64,000 nucleotides of DNA from Chlorocebus sabaeus (taxonomy: Eukaryota > Chordata > Mammalia > Primates > Cercopithecidae): assembly GCF_047675955.1 (NCBI RefSeq), contig NC_132919.1, forward strand, positions 65,080,816 to 65,144,815, in the 5' to 3' direction. Each line of letters starts with the position of its first letter. Within the stretch, counting starts at the first letter, position 1. The notes beneath the pieces were generated by a model that saw only the letters and a program-made list of their open reading frames with translations, was not told the origin of the DNA and did not search any database. A program made the translations under genes and the position numbers. Below, one piece after another: positions 33,876 to 44,009 of this stretch.

Positions 33876-34689
33876 TGTTTTTGGAGAGTCCTATAAATTT
33901 CTTAGTAGACAACAGGTCCACCCCACCCCCATCCTCTCCCACAGGGGAGAGTTGAGACTGTCCAATCTGAATTTTATTGAAAAACACAGAAATATAATCT
34001 TATAATTTTGCAAATACTTAGAGTAGGCTTTGAGTTATTTTAAAAGTGATCTCCAATCTTCCCTTTAACAGACTTTGCTTGGTAAATATATTTTGTCTGT
34101 GTTTAAAAACACTCCACACTCTGTATGACTGATTTACCAGATTCCTGATACCAGTACCACAAGGGCCCAAGGACCTCTAGCTGTGTTTGGTGAGGCCGGT
34201 CTTTGTCAATTTAAGTAATCGTGTCAGATGGTGTAGCCAATCTTGTAACTCACGACAAAGCACTGTTGCTCAGATACCGTGATTTATTTTCCTTAATGAG
34301 CAGTTTTTTATATATATACATGTTCCATTTTCAGACAGGTGGTGCTTTGAGTTGAATTTGCAAGTTCAGTGAAACATGGATCTCTTTTTTTTCTTAACTC
34401 CCTTTTATTCTCCTAAGGTTCTTAATTTCCATGCTTGACATCATACCAGTATTTACCAGCCAAAACAAATGCCAATATTGTGATTCTGTAGGGAAAGAAG
34501 TAGGTCATTTATTAATTCAACTAGAACATATTGCACTGTTGCTTTGTTCAAGGACCTGAATAGGACAAACATGGCCCTTGCTTTCGTGGTGGTCAGATAC
34601 ATTCTTTGAGGGGATACACAATGATTAGATTTTTTTCTTTTCATCTCTACGTTCTATTCCATTGGCAAATCTTGGCTCCACCTTCATTC
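33876..34689. other. Unique sequence, no gene seen
   Basis: Nothing recognised. A short TA run lies near 34311. Confidence 0.45.
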
Positions 34690-35398
34690 AGATTACATTC
34701 TGAAAATGAATAACATTCCTCATTTGACTGCTATCATCACCCTAGTCCAAGCTATTATCCTTTGCCTGGACAACCTTTGCAGCCTCCCAGTTGGTCTTCT
34801 TGCTTCTGAAGTTATTGGTCATTTATAGTGTGTTGATAACACATACATGTCCCTCCTCAAATTTCTTCAAAGGCTTCCTGTCACATGCAGACTAAAATTC
34901 AAACTCCATATCGTGAGCTGCAGGCTCTAGAGAATCCAAGTTCTGTCTGCTTTTATTTACCTCTTTGGTGTTGTCTTTATCACCTCTCTTTTGGCTCTCT
35001 GTGCTCCAGCCATACTGTTTGCCTTGCTCAGCAAGCTAAGTATATTCCTGCCTGTCTATTTTCGATTCCCTCTGCCTAGAAAGCTTTAATCCAGATCTCC
35101 TGTCAACTTGGCTCTGTTCTTCACGCTGTTCAGGTCTCTACTACTGTTAAAAGAGGTGTTATTGACTATCATCTGTACAAGGACAACTTCACTCGCTGTC
35201 CTCTTACTGTGCTTTCTTTCTTGTCACAGTGACATTTCTTATGCACACGTATATGCATGCACACACCTTTTTTTTGACTTTTTAATTCTCTTTTTACCTA
35301 TGGAATGTGAATTTCCTCCTGTTAGGGGCTTTGCCTTGTTCACTGCTATGACAAAGGTACCTTGAAACATGAGGCATCCAAAAAATGCTTGAATCAAG
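34690..35398 (+). mobile_element. L2 LINE 3' region, sense
   Basis: A long, ordered match to a sense L2 tail: 'caccctagtccaagctatta', 'cctggacaacctttgcagcc', 'ctcccagttggtcttcttgc', 'aggcttcctgtcacatgcag', 'gtgctccagccatactg', 'ttccctctgcctagaaagc', 'aatgtgaatttcctcctg' and a final 'gcttgaatcaagtgaata'. It holds, at 35220-35248, one of the two donor-like sequences of the segment at 36967-37024. Confidence 0.88.
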
Positions 35399-35604
35399 TG
35401 AATAAAATTGTAACTGACAAGTACGGCAAGGCACAAGGTTCTGTGAGAGGCCTCTCACTGAACTCTCCTTTGGTCTCTGCCAGTGTGGCTAGAGCCACAG
35501 AGAAAGCAGAGGCTTTGAGTCTGTTTACTGGAGATACTGATGATACAGCAGGGGCCAAGATCAAGCAGAAACTTTTGTTGGACATGTTAAGAATTAAGGA
35601 AGCG
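35399..35604. other. Short unique stretch, no gene recognised
   Basis: An open frame on the + strand crosses this stretch (from about 35362 in the L2 end and on into the FLAM) with a hydrophilic Lys/Ala-rich translation. I recognise no family. There is no splice acceptor with a good pyrimidine tract directly before it, and its ends lie in repeats, so I do not call a gene. Confidence 0.4.
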
Positions 35605-35741
35605 ACCGGGCACAGTGGTTTCACGCCTGTAACCCCAGCTCTTTCGAGAGCCCAGGCAGGAGCATCACTTGAGCCCAGGAGTTTGAGATCCACCTGGGCA
35701 ATATAACGAGACCTTGTTTGTGCAAAAAAAAAAAAAGGGAA
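35605..35741 (+). mobile_element. FLAM (free left Alu monomer), sense
   Basis: A single arm from 'gcgaccgggcacagtggttt' to 'gagaccttgtttgtgc' with a 13-A tail. No right arm. Confidence 0.82.
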
Positions 35742-35924
35742 GGGGTTTTTGGGTATCTTCGTAGTTATTGTGATGTTCTATTTTAAATTCATACGTATAT
35801 GAAGGTGAAGTATTAAGTTGCTCTCAAGTCTTACTAGGTGCTGCCACTGGTAACTGCTGTGCAAAATGCTTTACATGGTGAAGAATTTACAGAAAATTGC
35901 ATTCTGTTCAGTCATCAGCATTTA

Positions 35925-36228
35925 ACTTTTTATTTTTTTTAAACAGGGTCTCGCTCTGTTGCCTAGGCTGGAGTGCATTGGTGCGATCTAGGCTCACTGC
36001 ACCCTTGCTGTCCTGGGCTCAAGCAATCCTCCCACCTCAGCCTCCCAAGTAGCTGGGACTACAGGAGTGTGCCACCACCATGCCCGGCATTTTTTAGTTT
36101 TTTTTTGTAGAGGTGAAGTTTTACCATGTTGCCCAGGCTGGTCTCAGACTCCTGTGCTCAGAAGCCATCTATCTGCCCGCCGTGGCCTCCCAAAGTGTTG
36201 GGATTGCAGGTGTGAGCCACCACTCCCA
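35925..36228 (-). mobile_element. AluJ, antisense
   Basis: A diverged antisense dimeric Alu: 'acagggtctcgctctgttgc' to 'gtgagccaccactccc'. J-type wording ('gtcctgggctcaagcaatcc'). Confidence 0.88.
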
Positions 36229-37225
36229 TAAAACTGTTTAAAAGTGTTTCTTTTGTTGTTGTTGTTGCAGAGCGGGATCTGGTAAAAACCAGAAAACCTG
36301 CCAGATTCTAAAGGAGTTGTAACGTTACTTTAAAACTGTTTCTAACTTGATGTTGTTTTGAAGATGATGAATGTAGATTTTCCAGCTTATTTTTTATTCT
36401 TCTTTTTTTCCCTTTCGGTTTGATTTATAAGTGAAATTTAATATCCCCATTATTAGGAAAGGAAGATCCTGAAGAGAACACGGAATTCAATTCCTTTTCA
36501 GAAAATTTTGCTGCTTCAAGCTGTACTTGGCTTCTTATCTTTACTGTAATTGTGAGGGATGAAAATAGTCCTTTGAACTTTTTATGAGGAAAGTGGTGGT
36601 GTTCTGTAGAGGACATTTGTTTAAATATGATTGTTATTGGCTTCCATAATCCCCCATGTCATCTGACCTCCAGTTAGACCCAGTCTGTCAGTCTGATGAG
36701 AGCCAGTTATAAATTACCTTTGAATTTCCTGTGGATTCCCTCTGTTGTTCTTTATTAGCTCCATAATCCAGCTGGATGTTACTGGTTACAGTTTGGCTAA
36801 TGATCATGACCAATTTTTGAAGAAGGGATTCCTTATTGGCAGGCAAATTGTGTTGAGTTGGTACAGCCAGAAACATTTTCACATTTTTTTTTCCTACTTT
36901 AGGAGCTAAACATGCGGGCTGTTTATGTATTTGTTTTTGGGGTAATCAAATTTTTTCTTTATAACACTTGTCACAGTGACATTTCTTATGCACACATAAA
37001 GAGTAACCAGATATTACACTGTATGTTTTGGAGGAAAGTGTTCTGGAAGACCTAGGCCTAAAACTCATTTAATAATGAAGTTGGGGAAATAGATTACAGT
37101 TCTTAAGAAAAAATTCAGGTTTTAAAGCCCCCCTTTATTTGCCAAAATACTCCAAAATAGTATATCTCCTTGACATATTATCCAGAACCCAGTATGCCTT
37201 ACATGTTTGTCATAAAGATTGAGAA
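36229..37225. other. Unique sequence holding the bipartite segment
   Basis: A (GTT)n run at 36250-36267 ends in 'gcag', which looks like a splice acceptor, but the following bases (AGCGGGATCTGG then TAA) open no useful frame in the obvious phase. No exon is called. The 58-bp bipartite segment lies at 36967-37024. Confidence 0.45.
36967..37024 (+). repeat. 58-bp segment made of two adjacent 29-bp perfect copies
   Basis: Positions 36967-36995 equal 35220-35248 (starts CTTGTCACAGTGAC, ends TTATGCACAC), and 36996-37024 equal 38013-38041 (starts ATAAAGAGTAACC, ends TACACTGTAT). Both are direct, 29 of 29 bases, with no gap or overlap between them, and identity stops at the outer edges. The arrangement suggests templated synthesis with strand switching between nearby sites. 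The bases just left of it ('tttataacacttgtcac') vaguely resemble L2, so an L2-derived origin of the first half is possible, but such old copies would not agree at all 29 bases. Confidence 0.9.
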
Positions 37226-37770
37226 AAGCAGTGTGGTCTAGTGGAAAGATACAGACTTTTACTCTTTTTTTGAGACGTAGTTTTACTGTTGTCACCCAGG
37301 CTGGAGTGCAATGGCACGATCTCAACTCACTGCAACCTCCGCCTCCTGGGTTCAAGTGATTCTCCTGCCTCAGCCTCTCCAGTAGCTGGGATTACAGGCA
37401 CCCATCACTACGCCCAGCTAATTTTTGTGTTTTTAATAGAGATCGGGTTTCACCATGTTGGCCAGGCTGGTCTTGAACTCCTGACCTCAGGTGATCTGCC
37501 CGACTTGGCCTCCCAAAATGCTGGGATTACACTGCTCCCGGCCGACTTTTACTTTTTCAACAGCTTCATTGAGATATATTTTAGAATACAGACTGTTGAG
37601 TCAGACCTGAGTTTGAATTCCTACTGGTACTGATAAGCTGTGTGACTTTGTCCAGATTGCTTGGTCCCTAATATGTAATAGTGTTGAAATAACAATATTT
37701 GCTTTATTGAGTTCATATAAAGATTAGAAAATGATATATGTCAAGTACCAGGTCCTTCAGGTTTCAATAA
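37226..37770 (+). mobile_element. MIR, sense, split by an Alu
   Basis: The left end (37226-37263) reads 'aaagcagtgtggtctagtgg'. After the Alu, 'agtcagacctgagtttgaat', 'gataagctgtgtgactttgt' and 'tcatataaagattagaaaat' complete the order. About 30 bp of unrelated wording (37554-37585, 'tcattgagatatatttt') interrupt it. Confidence 0.75.
37254..37553 (-). mobile_element. AluS inside a MIR, antisense
   Basis: Body 37264-37543. TSDs GACTTTTACT at 37254-37263 and 37544-37553 are perfect. The head has a small deletion ('gggattacactgctcccggcc'). Confidence 0.9.
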
Positions 37771-38174
37771 GAGGTAACTATTTTTAGTATTACTGATACT
37801 AGCCTGTAATATCTTTCTGTCCTTTTGGGGTTTGAAAGCTTGAGAGTGGAAATGAAATGGACAACAATGATGGTGGAATCTGTTACGACTGAACATAAGC
37901 ACGTTAATTGATCGAAAGGGCACTCTGACATAAGAGTTGGCTTTGTTTTATTAATGAGCAAGGAGTCCTTATTCTGCCCATTTTATGTTTCCTTTAAATG
38001 TAGCTGTCCTGAATAAAGAGTAACCAGATATTACACTGTATATATGATTTGGTATGGCTGGAGATGGGAGCCATTCACCGCTTTGGTCTTGGGAGTGGTA
38101 CCCTCTGTGTGGACAGATGTATTTGGGATCTAGACTCTAGATTAAGGGGAAGTGCCTTTATTTGTATGAAAATA
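37771..38174. other. Unique sequence up to the Tigger1 end
   Basis: No gene seen. Contains 38013-38041, matched perfectly at 36996-37024. Confidence 0.45.
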
Positions 38175-38520
38175 CAGCCATACCTCAGAGATATCACAGG
38201 TTCGGTTCTGGATGACCACAGGATTGCAGTAAAGTGAATATCACACTAAAGTGAGAGACATGGGCTTTTTCTGTTTCCTATTGCATATAAAAGTTACATT
38301 TACACTGTACTGTAGTATGTTAAGTATGCAGTAGGCGTATGTCATAATAAACAGTGAACTACCTTAATTTTAAAATATTTATTGCTAAAAGAAATACCAG
38401 CGATCATCTGAACCTTCATGAAGTGAGTCATAATCCTTTTTGCTGGTGGAAGGTCTTATCTCCATGTTGATGGCTGCTAACTGGCCAGGGTAGTGGTTGT
38501 GGAAGGTTAGGGTAGCTGTG

Positions 38521-39288
38521 GCAATTTCTTTCTTCCTTTCCTTTTTCTTTTCCCTTCCCTTCCCTTCCCTTCCCTTCCCTTCCCTTCCCTTCCCTTCCCC
38601 TTCCCCTTCCCCTTCCCCTTCCCCTCCTTTCCCCTTTCCTTTCTTTTCCCCTTTCCTTTCCCCTTTCCCCTTTCCTTTCCCCTTCCCCTTTCCCTTTCTC
38701 TTTCCCTTCCTTTCCTTTCCCCTTTCCTTTCCTTTCCCTTCCCCTTTCCTTTCCTTTCCCCTTTCCTTTCCTTTCCCTTCCCCTTCCCTTTCCCTTCCCC
38801 TTTCCTTTCCTTTTCCTTTTCCTTTTCCCTTTCCCTTCCCCTTCCCTTCCCTTCCCTTTCCTGTCCTGTCCTGTCCTGTCCTTTCCCCTTTGTTTTCCTT
38901 TCCTTTCCCCTTTCCTTTCCTTTCCTTTCCTTTCCCTTTTCCTTTCCCCTTTCCTTTCCCCTTTCCTTTCCTTCTTTTTTTTGGGGGGCGGGGGCGGGGG
39001 AGATGGAATCTTGCTCTGTTGCCAGGCTGGAGTGCAGTGGCGCCATCTCGGCTTACTGCAACCTCTGCCTCCTGGGTTCCAGCGATTCTCTTGCCTCAGC
39101 CTCCCAAGTAGCTGGGACTACAGGCGCATACCACCACACCCAGCTAATTTTTGTATTTTTAGTAGAGATAGGGTTTCACCATGTTGGCCAGGATGATCTT
39201 GATCTCTTGATTTCGTGATCTACCCACCTCGGCTTCCCAAAGTGCTGGGATTACAGGTGTGAGCCACTGTGCCCAGCAGCAATTTCTT
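38521..39288 (-). mobile_element. AluS with expanded pyrimidine tail, inside Tigger1, antisense
   Basis: TSDs GCAATTTCTT at 38521-38530 and 39279-39288 enclose both the Alu body (about 39001-39278) and the long TTCCC/TTTCC repeat. The microsatellite is therefore the grown tail of this Alu rather than an independent sequence. The G-rich bridge GGGGGGCGGGGGCGGGGG (38983-39000) lies between tail and body, where TTTTTGAG is normal. Confidence 0.92.
38531..38982 (+). repeat. (TTCCC)n / (TTTCC)n pyrimidine tract
   Basis: About 450 bp, almost wholly C and T on this strand. It starts as regular TTCCC pentamers (38553-38597), passes through mixed TTCCCC and TTTCC units, and has an island of four CTGTC units at 38860-38881. 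Mirror-symmetrical polypyrimidine of this length can form triplex DNA. Long frames in it (Ser/Pro/Phe on +, Lys/Glu/Gly on -) are repeat artefacts. Confidence 0.95.
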
Positions 39289-40165
39289 AAAATGAGACAA
39301 CAGTGAAGTTTGTCATATTGATTGACTCATTAACTATTTCTCTGTACCATGCAATGTTGTTTGGTAGTGTTTTGATCACTGTAGAACTTATTTCAAAGTT
39401 GAAGTCATTCCTCTCAAACCCTGCTGCTGCTTTATCAACTAAGTTTATGTAATCTTCTAGATTCCTTATTGTTATTTCCACAGTGTTCACAGCATCTTCA
39501 CCAGAAATAGATAGCACCTCAAGAAACCACTGTCTTTGTTCATCCATAAGAAGCAACTCTGCATCTGTTTCAGTTTTATCACGAGATTGCAGTTCAGTCA
39601 CATCTTCAGGCTCAATTTCTAATTCTAGTTATCTTGCTATTTCTTCCACATCTGCAGGACTTTTTCGACCTATGTCTTGAACCTCTCAGTTATCCGTAAA
39701 ATTCAGAGTCAACTTCTTCCAAACTCCTGTTGGGGTTGATATTTTGAACTCCTCCCATGAATCACGAGTGACTCAATAGAATGATGAATCCTTTCCAGAA
39801 TATTTTCAATTTACTTTGCCCAGATTCATCAGAAGAATCACTGTCTATGGCAGCTATAGCCTTACAGAATGTATTTTTTAAATTTTAAGGCTTAAAAGTG
39901 GAAATTACTACTTGATCTGTGGGCTGCACAATGGATGTTGTGTTAGCAGGCATGATAAGAGGATTAATACCCTTGTACATCTCTTTCAGACCTCTCGGGT
40001 GATGGTGCATTGTCAGTGAGCAGTAATACTTTGAAAGGAATCTGAGTATGAGGTCTCAATAGTGGACTTAAAATATTAAGTAAACCGTGCTGTCAACAGA
40101 TGTGCTGACATATCCTGGCTTTGTTGTTTCATTTATAGAGCATAGGCAGAATAAATGTAGCCTAA

Positions 40166-40375
40166 TTTGTTTTTATTTTTGTTTTGCTTTGTGTTATGTT
40201 GTGTTGTGTTATGTTATGTGTTATGTTATGTTATGTTATGTTATGTTATGTTATGTTATAGAGACGGGGTCTTGCCATGTTGCCCAGCCTGGTCTCCAAC
40301 TACTGAGCTCAAGCAATTCTCCCTTCTTGGCCTCCCAAAGTGCTGGGATTACAGGCACGAGCCACTGCACCTGGC
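40166..40375 (-). mobile_element. FLAM with (TTATG)n tail, inside Tigger1, antisense
   Basis: The body (40261-40375) is a single left arm: 'gagacggggtcttgccatg' to 'gccactgcacctggct'. The tail side is TTTTG-rich, then about a dozen TTATG units (40193-40260). Tigger1 sequence resumes at 'taattcttaagggcc' (about 40385). Only TAATT is shared by both flanks, so the TSD is not clear. Confidence 0.85.
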
Positions 40376-41101
40376 TGAGGCAGTGTAATTCTTAAGGGCC
40401 TTAGATTTTCAGAATGGTCAAAGAGCATTCACCTTCACCTTAAAAATCACCAGCTGCATTAGCTCCTAACAAGAGAGGCTGTCCTTTGAAGCTTTGAAGT
40501 CAAGCATTCTCCCTTTGATGCCGGGCTTTCTCCTTTCTCCTCTCTAGCCACAAAAGTTTTGGATTGCGTCTTCCAATAGAAGGCTGTTTTTTCTACATTG
40601 CTAGCATGTTTAATGGAGCCATCTTCATTGATGATCTTAGCTACATCTTCTGGATAACTTGCCACAGCTTCTCCAAGAAGCAACAACAGCACTTGTTGTT
40701 GCTTCACTTTGCACTTTAAGGAAATAAGTCATCTCCATAACCTAAAACTTTGTAAACCGGCCTCCGTCAGCTTCAAACTTTGCTTCTGCAGCTTCCTCAC
40801 CTCTCTCAGTCTTCATGGAATTGAAGAGAATTAGGGTCTTGCTCTGGATTAGGCTTTCAGTTTAATGGAATGTTGTGGCTGGTTTGATCTATCCAGACCA
40901 CTAAAATTTTTGTCCATATCAGCAATAAAGCTGCTTCTCTTTCTTACCATTTGTATGTTCACTGGAGTAGCACTTTTTAAATTTTCTCCAAGAACTTTTG
41001 CATTTACAAGTTGGCTAACTGGTGCAAGAGACCTCACTTTCAGCCTACGTTGGCTTTCAACATACCTTTCTCACAAGCTTAATCACTTCTAGCCTAAAAT
41101 T

Positions 41102-41171
<70 letters not shown>

Positions 41172-41450
41172 GAGATGGAGTGTCTCTCTGCCGCCCAAAC
41201 TGGAGTGCCGTGGCATGATCTTGGCTCATTGCAACCTCTGCCTCCCGGGCTCAAGTGATTCTCCTGCCTTAGTCTTCTGAGTAGCTGGGAGTACAAGTGC
41301 ATGACACCACACCTGGATAATGTTTGTATTTTTAGTAGGGACGGGGTTTCGCCATGTTGGCCAGGCTGGTCTCGAACTCAACCTCAGGTGATCTGCCTGC
41401 CTCTGCCTCCCAAAGGGCTGGGATTACAAGCGTGAACCACTGTGCCTGCT
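41102..41450 (-). mobile_element. AluS with (TA)n(CA)n(TA)n tail, inside Tigger1, antisense
   Basis: 41103-41156 is a TA, CA, TA dinucleotide array. Poly-T follows to 41171, then an antisense Alu body to about 41450 ('gaaccactgtgcctgctc'). About 60 bp to its right (41451-41509, 'aaaaaagatattcttttctt') match neither the Alu nor my recollection of Tigger1, so something else was added or the flank is rearranged. Confidence 0.88.
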
Positions 41451-41980
41451 CTCTAAAAAAGATATTCTTTTCTTTGAGCTATTTTACCAGAAAACATCTG
41501 CAAGTATATATTTCCAGCTTTTGATTTAAAGCGAGAGCTGTGGACTCTTCTTCCTCTTGAACACTTAAAGGCCATTGTGGAGTTACTAATTGGCCTAATT
41601 TCAGTATTGTTGTGTTTCAGGGACTAAGGAAACAAGAGGAGAGGGAGAGAGACAGGGGAATGGCCAGTCAGTGGAGTAGTGAGAACACACATTTTTTTCA
41701 GTGAAGTTTTCCATCTTTTGTGGGCACGGTTCATGGTACCTCCAGAAATTACAATGGCAATGTCAAAGATCACTGATGACAGATCATCATAACAGATAAT
41801 AAAAGCATTTGAAATATTGTGAGAGTTGCCCAAATGTGTCACATGGACATGAAGGGAGTGCATGATGTTGGAAGAATGACGCTGACAGACTTGCTTGATG
41901 AAGGGTTGCCATCAACATTGAATTTTTTTTTTTTGTTAAACAGCATCTGCAAAGTGCAGTAAAGTGAAGCTTTACCTGCT

Positions 41981-42332
41981 TGATAAGGGTATATTAGTTC
42001 AGTTTCTAACCTACTTTTATAGTTGATAGACCACCCCCAGTATTTCTCAGCCAGTTAATCTCGTGGTACTTTTGTTATGAATGTGATTAAAAGTGTTTTA
42101 TATTTCCAGTATGAATACTTGTTTAAGTATTTATGGCTGAATGCATCTTTGTCTTTATTATAGCAGCCTAAATATGCTTGTGTCCTACCCATAGATCTGT
42201 TCCTAAGTGTGGCATACTTTGTGGCTGTGTTAGGGATTAGAAAATAGATGGGGACATCCCAAAGGCAGCAGGCTAGTCTCCTCAAACTGTAGACTTTTTT
42301 TCTGATAGAGGGGCTTTTGAAGCCTTTAAGAG
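41981..42332. other. Unique sequence, no gene seen
   Basis: About 350 bp between the Tigger1 right end and the next Alu; nothing recognised. Confidence 0.45.
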
Positions 42333-42680
42333 AGTCAAAGGAGGCCAGGCGCGGTGGTGGCTCACGCCTGTAATCCTAACACTTTGGGAGGCCGAGGCAG
42401 GCGGATCACGAGGTCAGAAGATCAGGACCATCCTGGCGAACACTGTGAAACCCCGTCTCTACAAAAAAAATTAGCCAGGTGTGGTGGCGGGCACCTGTAG
42501 TCCCAGCTACTCGAGAGGATGAGGCAGGAGAATGACTGAACCCGGGGGGCGGAGCTTGCAGTGAGCTGAGATCATGCCACTGCACTCCATCCTGGGCAAC
42601 AGGGAGACTCTGTCTCGAATGAATGAATGAATGAATGAATGAATGAATGAATGAATAAATAAATAAATAAAGTTAAAGGA
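42333..42680 (+). mobile_element. AluY-like, sense, with (GAAT)n/(AAAT)n tail
   Basis: Body from 42343. It has Y-type wording ('gcggatcacgaggtcagaag', 'cggagcttgcagtgagc') and an extra GGT in the head. The tail is a tetranucleotide array, nine or so GAAT units then AAAT (42617-42670), with no plain poly-A. TSDs AGTCAAAGGA (42333-42342) and AGTTAAAGGA (42671-42680) differ at one base. Confidence 0.9.
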
Positions 42681-42783
42681 ACTTCTGTGTTTCCAGAATC
42701 AGTTAATGATTTGTTGAGATTTGGAGCTTTATTGTTTTAGACTGTAGATGGTAGCACGTGTATGTCACCTTTAGGAACCTTGA

Positions 42784-43120
42784 CAGATGGTTCCCAACTT
42801 ACTATAGTTCAAATTATGGTTTTTCAGCTTTATTGTGTGAAAACTGGAAACTGTACTTTGAGTACCCACAACCATTGTTTTCACTTTCAGTAGTCTTCAG
42901 TAAATGAGGTATTCATGCTTTGTTATAAAATAGGCTTTGTGTTAGATGATTTTGCCCAACCATAGGATAATGTATGTGTTCTGAGCACATTAAGGTAGGC
43001 CCAGCTAAGGTCTGATGTTCGCTAGGTTAGGTGTGTTAAATGCATTTTCTACTTAACGATATTTTCAAATTATGATGGGTTTATTAGGACAAAATCCCCA
43101 TTTTAGTTGAGGAGAATGTG
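42784..43120. mobile_element. Tigger-type MITE
   Basis: 'cagatggttcccaacttac' at the left, then 'actttgagtacccacaacc', 'aggctttgtgttagatgatt', 'gttctgagcacattaaggt', 'gttaggtgtgttaaatgc' and 'ttatgatgggtttattagg' match a common non-autonomous pogo-like element. TA follows the right end (43121-43122); the left TA is eroded. Confidence 0.85.
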
Positions 43121-43124
43121 TACA

Positions 43125-43980
43125 CCATAGTTGATTCATTCAACAAATAATTACTAAGTGCTTGTTAAGGCCAGAAACTTCAGTTGCTGCATTTATCTTC
43201 TAGTGTATGGGGGGGGGTGTCAATAAAATAACAAAGTGTAGAATATATATTATATTTGGTTGTGGCAAATGCTATGCAGAAAAAAATAAAGCAGGTAAGA
43301 GGGATAAGGATTGCAGGGGAAAACAATGCAGTGATAAATAGGGTCATCAGGGAAGGCCTAAGTATGAAAGTGATATTTGTGTCAGGATGTGAAGTCAGCT
43401 GTGTGAACATTTGTGGAAGATATTTCGGACAAAAAGAACAGCCAGTGCCCAAACTTTAAGGACAGAGACTGCCTGGAGTAATCCGGCAAGCAAGCCAGTG
43501 TAGCTTCAACAGTAAGTGGTGAAGAGGACACAAGAGGTGAAGTCATAGAAGTAAAAGGGAACTGAGGTAGGTGGAGACAGGTTGTGTGGAACCTAGTAGG
43601 CCTGTTGGGAGGATTGTAGCTCTTGCTCTAAGGTAGAAAGCCAGTTCCTACTTTGAGTAGAAGAGCGACACGATCTGATTAGTTTGTGGACAGAAGCAGG
43701 AAAAAGAGTTAGGGGGCTACTATGGTAACCTAGTGAAAGAGAATGGTGGCTTGGGTGCCATTGGTGGTGGTAGAGTTTGTGAGAATTAAGGTTCAATTCT
43801 GAATATATTTTGAAGTTAGAGCAGGTAGGATGGTGCTGATGGGCTGGATGTATGGGTTATAAAGGAGGAAGGAATTTTTGGTCTAAGCAAGTGGATGGAA
43901 GGTACTGATCTTTACTGAGATGGGAACACTGGGAAAACTAGGTGGGAGCAGGGGAGAAGATTGGAATTCAGTTTATGTTA
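43125..43980 (-). mobile_element. L2 LINE 3' region, antisense
   Basis: Begins with 'gattcattcaacaaataatt' and runs through 'aaatagggtcatcagggaag', 'acaaaaagaacagccagtgc', 'aaagccagttcctactttg', 'gagcgacacgatctgatt', 'ctgaatatattttgaagtta' and 'ggaattcagtttatgtta'. A long, ordered, decayed antisense L2. Confidence 0.9.
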
Positions 43981-44009
43981 CTATGATAAAGATAATGAGA
44001 TGCTTAAAA

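Larger units (their letters stand above)
39287..41575 (-). pseudogene. Dead Tigger1 transposase
   Basis: This is the remains of a pogo-type transposase (N-terminal CENP-B-like helix-turn-helix, then a DDE catalytic domain). The start ATG sits at 41575-41573 (MAFKCS...). Going leftward, the DNA-binding part is broken by an Alu at 41100-41450. Then come pieces reading SYPEDVAKIINEDGS (40600s), a LLLTDNAP stretch (about 40010-40030), the region of the second catalytic Asp, and a C-terminal piece with MDEQRQWFLEV and NLVDKAAAGFERND (39400-39560). Frameshifts, stops, a FLAM at 40166-40375 and the Alu at the left prevent any product. The family is known from primates as long inactive. Confidence 0.9.
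38175..41980 (-). mobile_element. Tigger1 (pogo-like DNA transposon), near full length, transposase on minus strand
   Basis: The left end CAGCCATACCTCAGAGATAT after a TA (38173-38174) is the Tigger1 terminal inverted repeat. The right end is recognisable in 'cagcatctgcaaagtgcag' and 'taaagtgaagc', but the last bases are eroded. Subtracting the inserted Alus leaves about 2.4 kb, the usual size of Tigger1, in consensus order throughout. Its transposase gene runs right to left and is dead. Three Alu-type elements inserted later. Confidence 0.93.

Noticed and set aside
35362..35706. 114-codon + frame with a hydrophilic, Lys/Ala-rich translation
   Set aside because: It starts in an L2 tail and ends in a FLAM. 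The middle has no recognisable family; too weak to call.
36241..36330. Splice-acceptor-like GTT tract ending in GCAG
   Set aside because: The following sequence hits stops quickly in most phases, has no donor site I trust, and matches no protein I know.
38497..39111. Opposed open frames of 204 and 179 codons (Ser/Pro/Phe on one strand, Lys/Glu/Gly on the other)
   Set aside because: They translate a pentanucleotide pyrimidine tract in two directions and then run into an Alu. A repeat artefact.
41102..41171. TA/CA array considered as a replication origin or regulatory Z-DNA site
   Set aside because: It sits exactly where an Alu tail should be, and nothing else supports a function.
42617..42670. 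GAAT/AAAT direct repeats considered as a CRISPR-like or satellite array
   Set aside because: There are no spacers, and the TSDs show it is the tail of an Alu.
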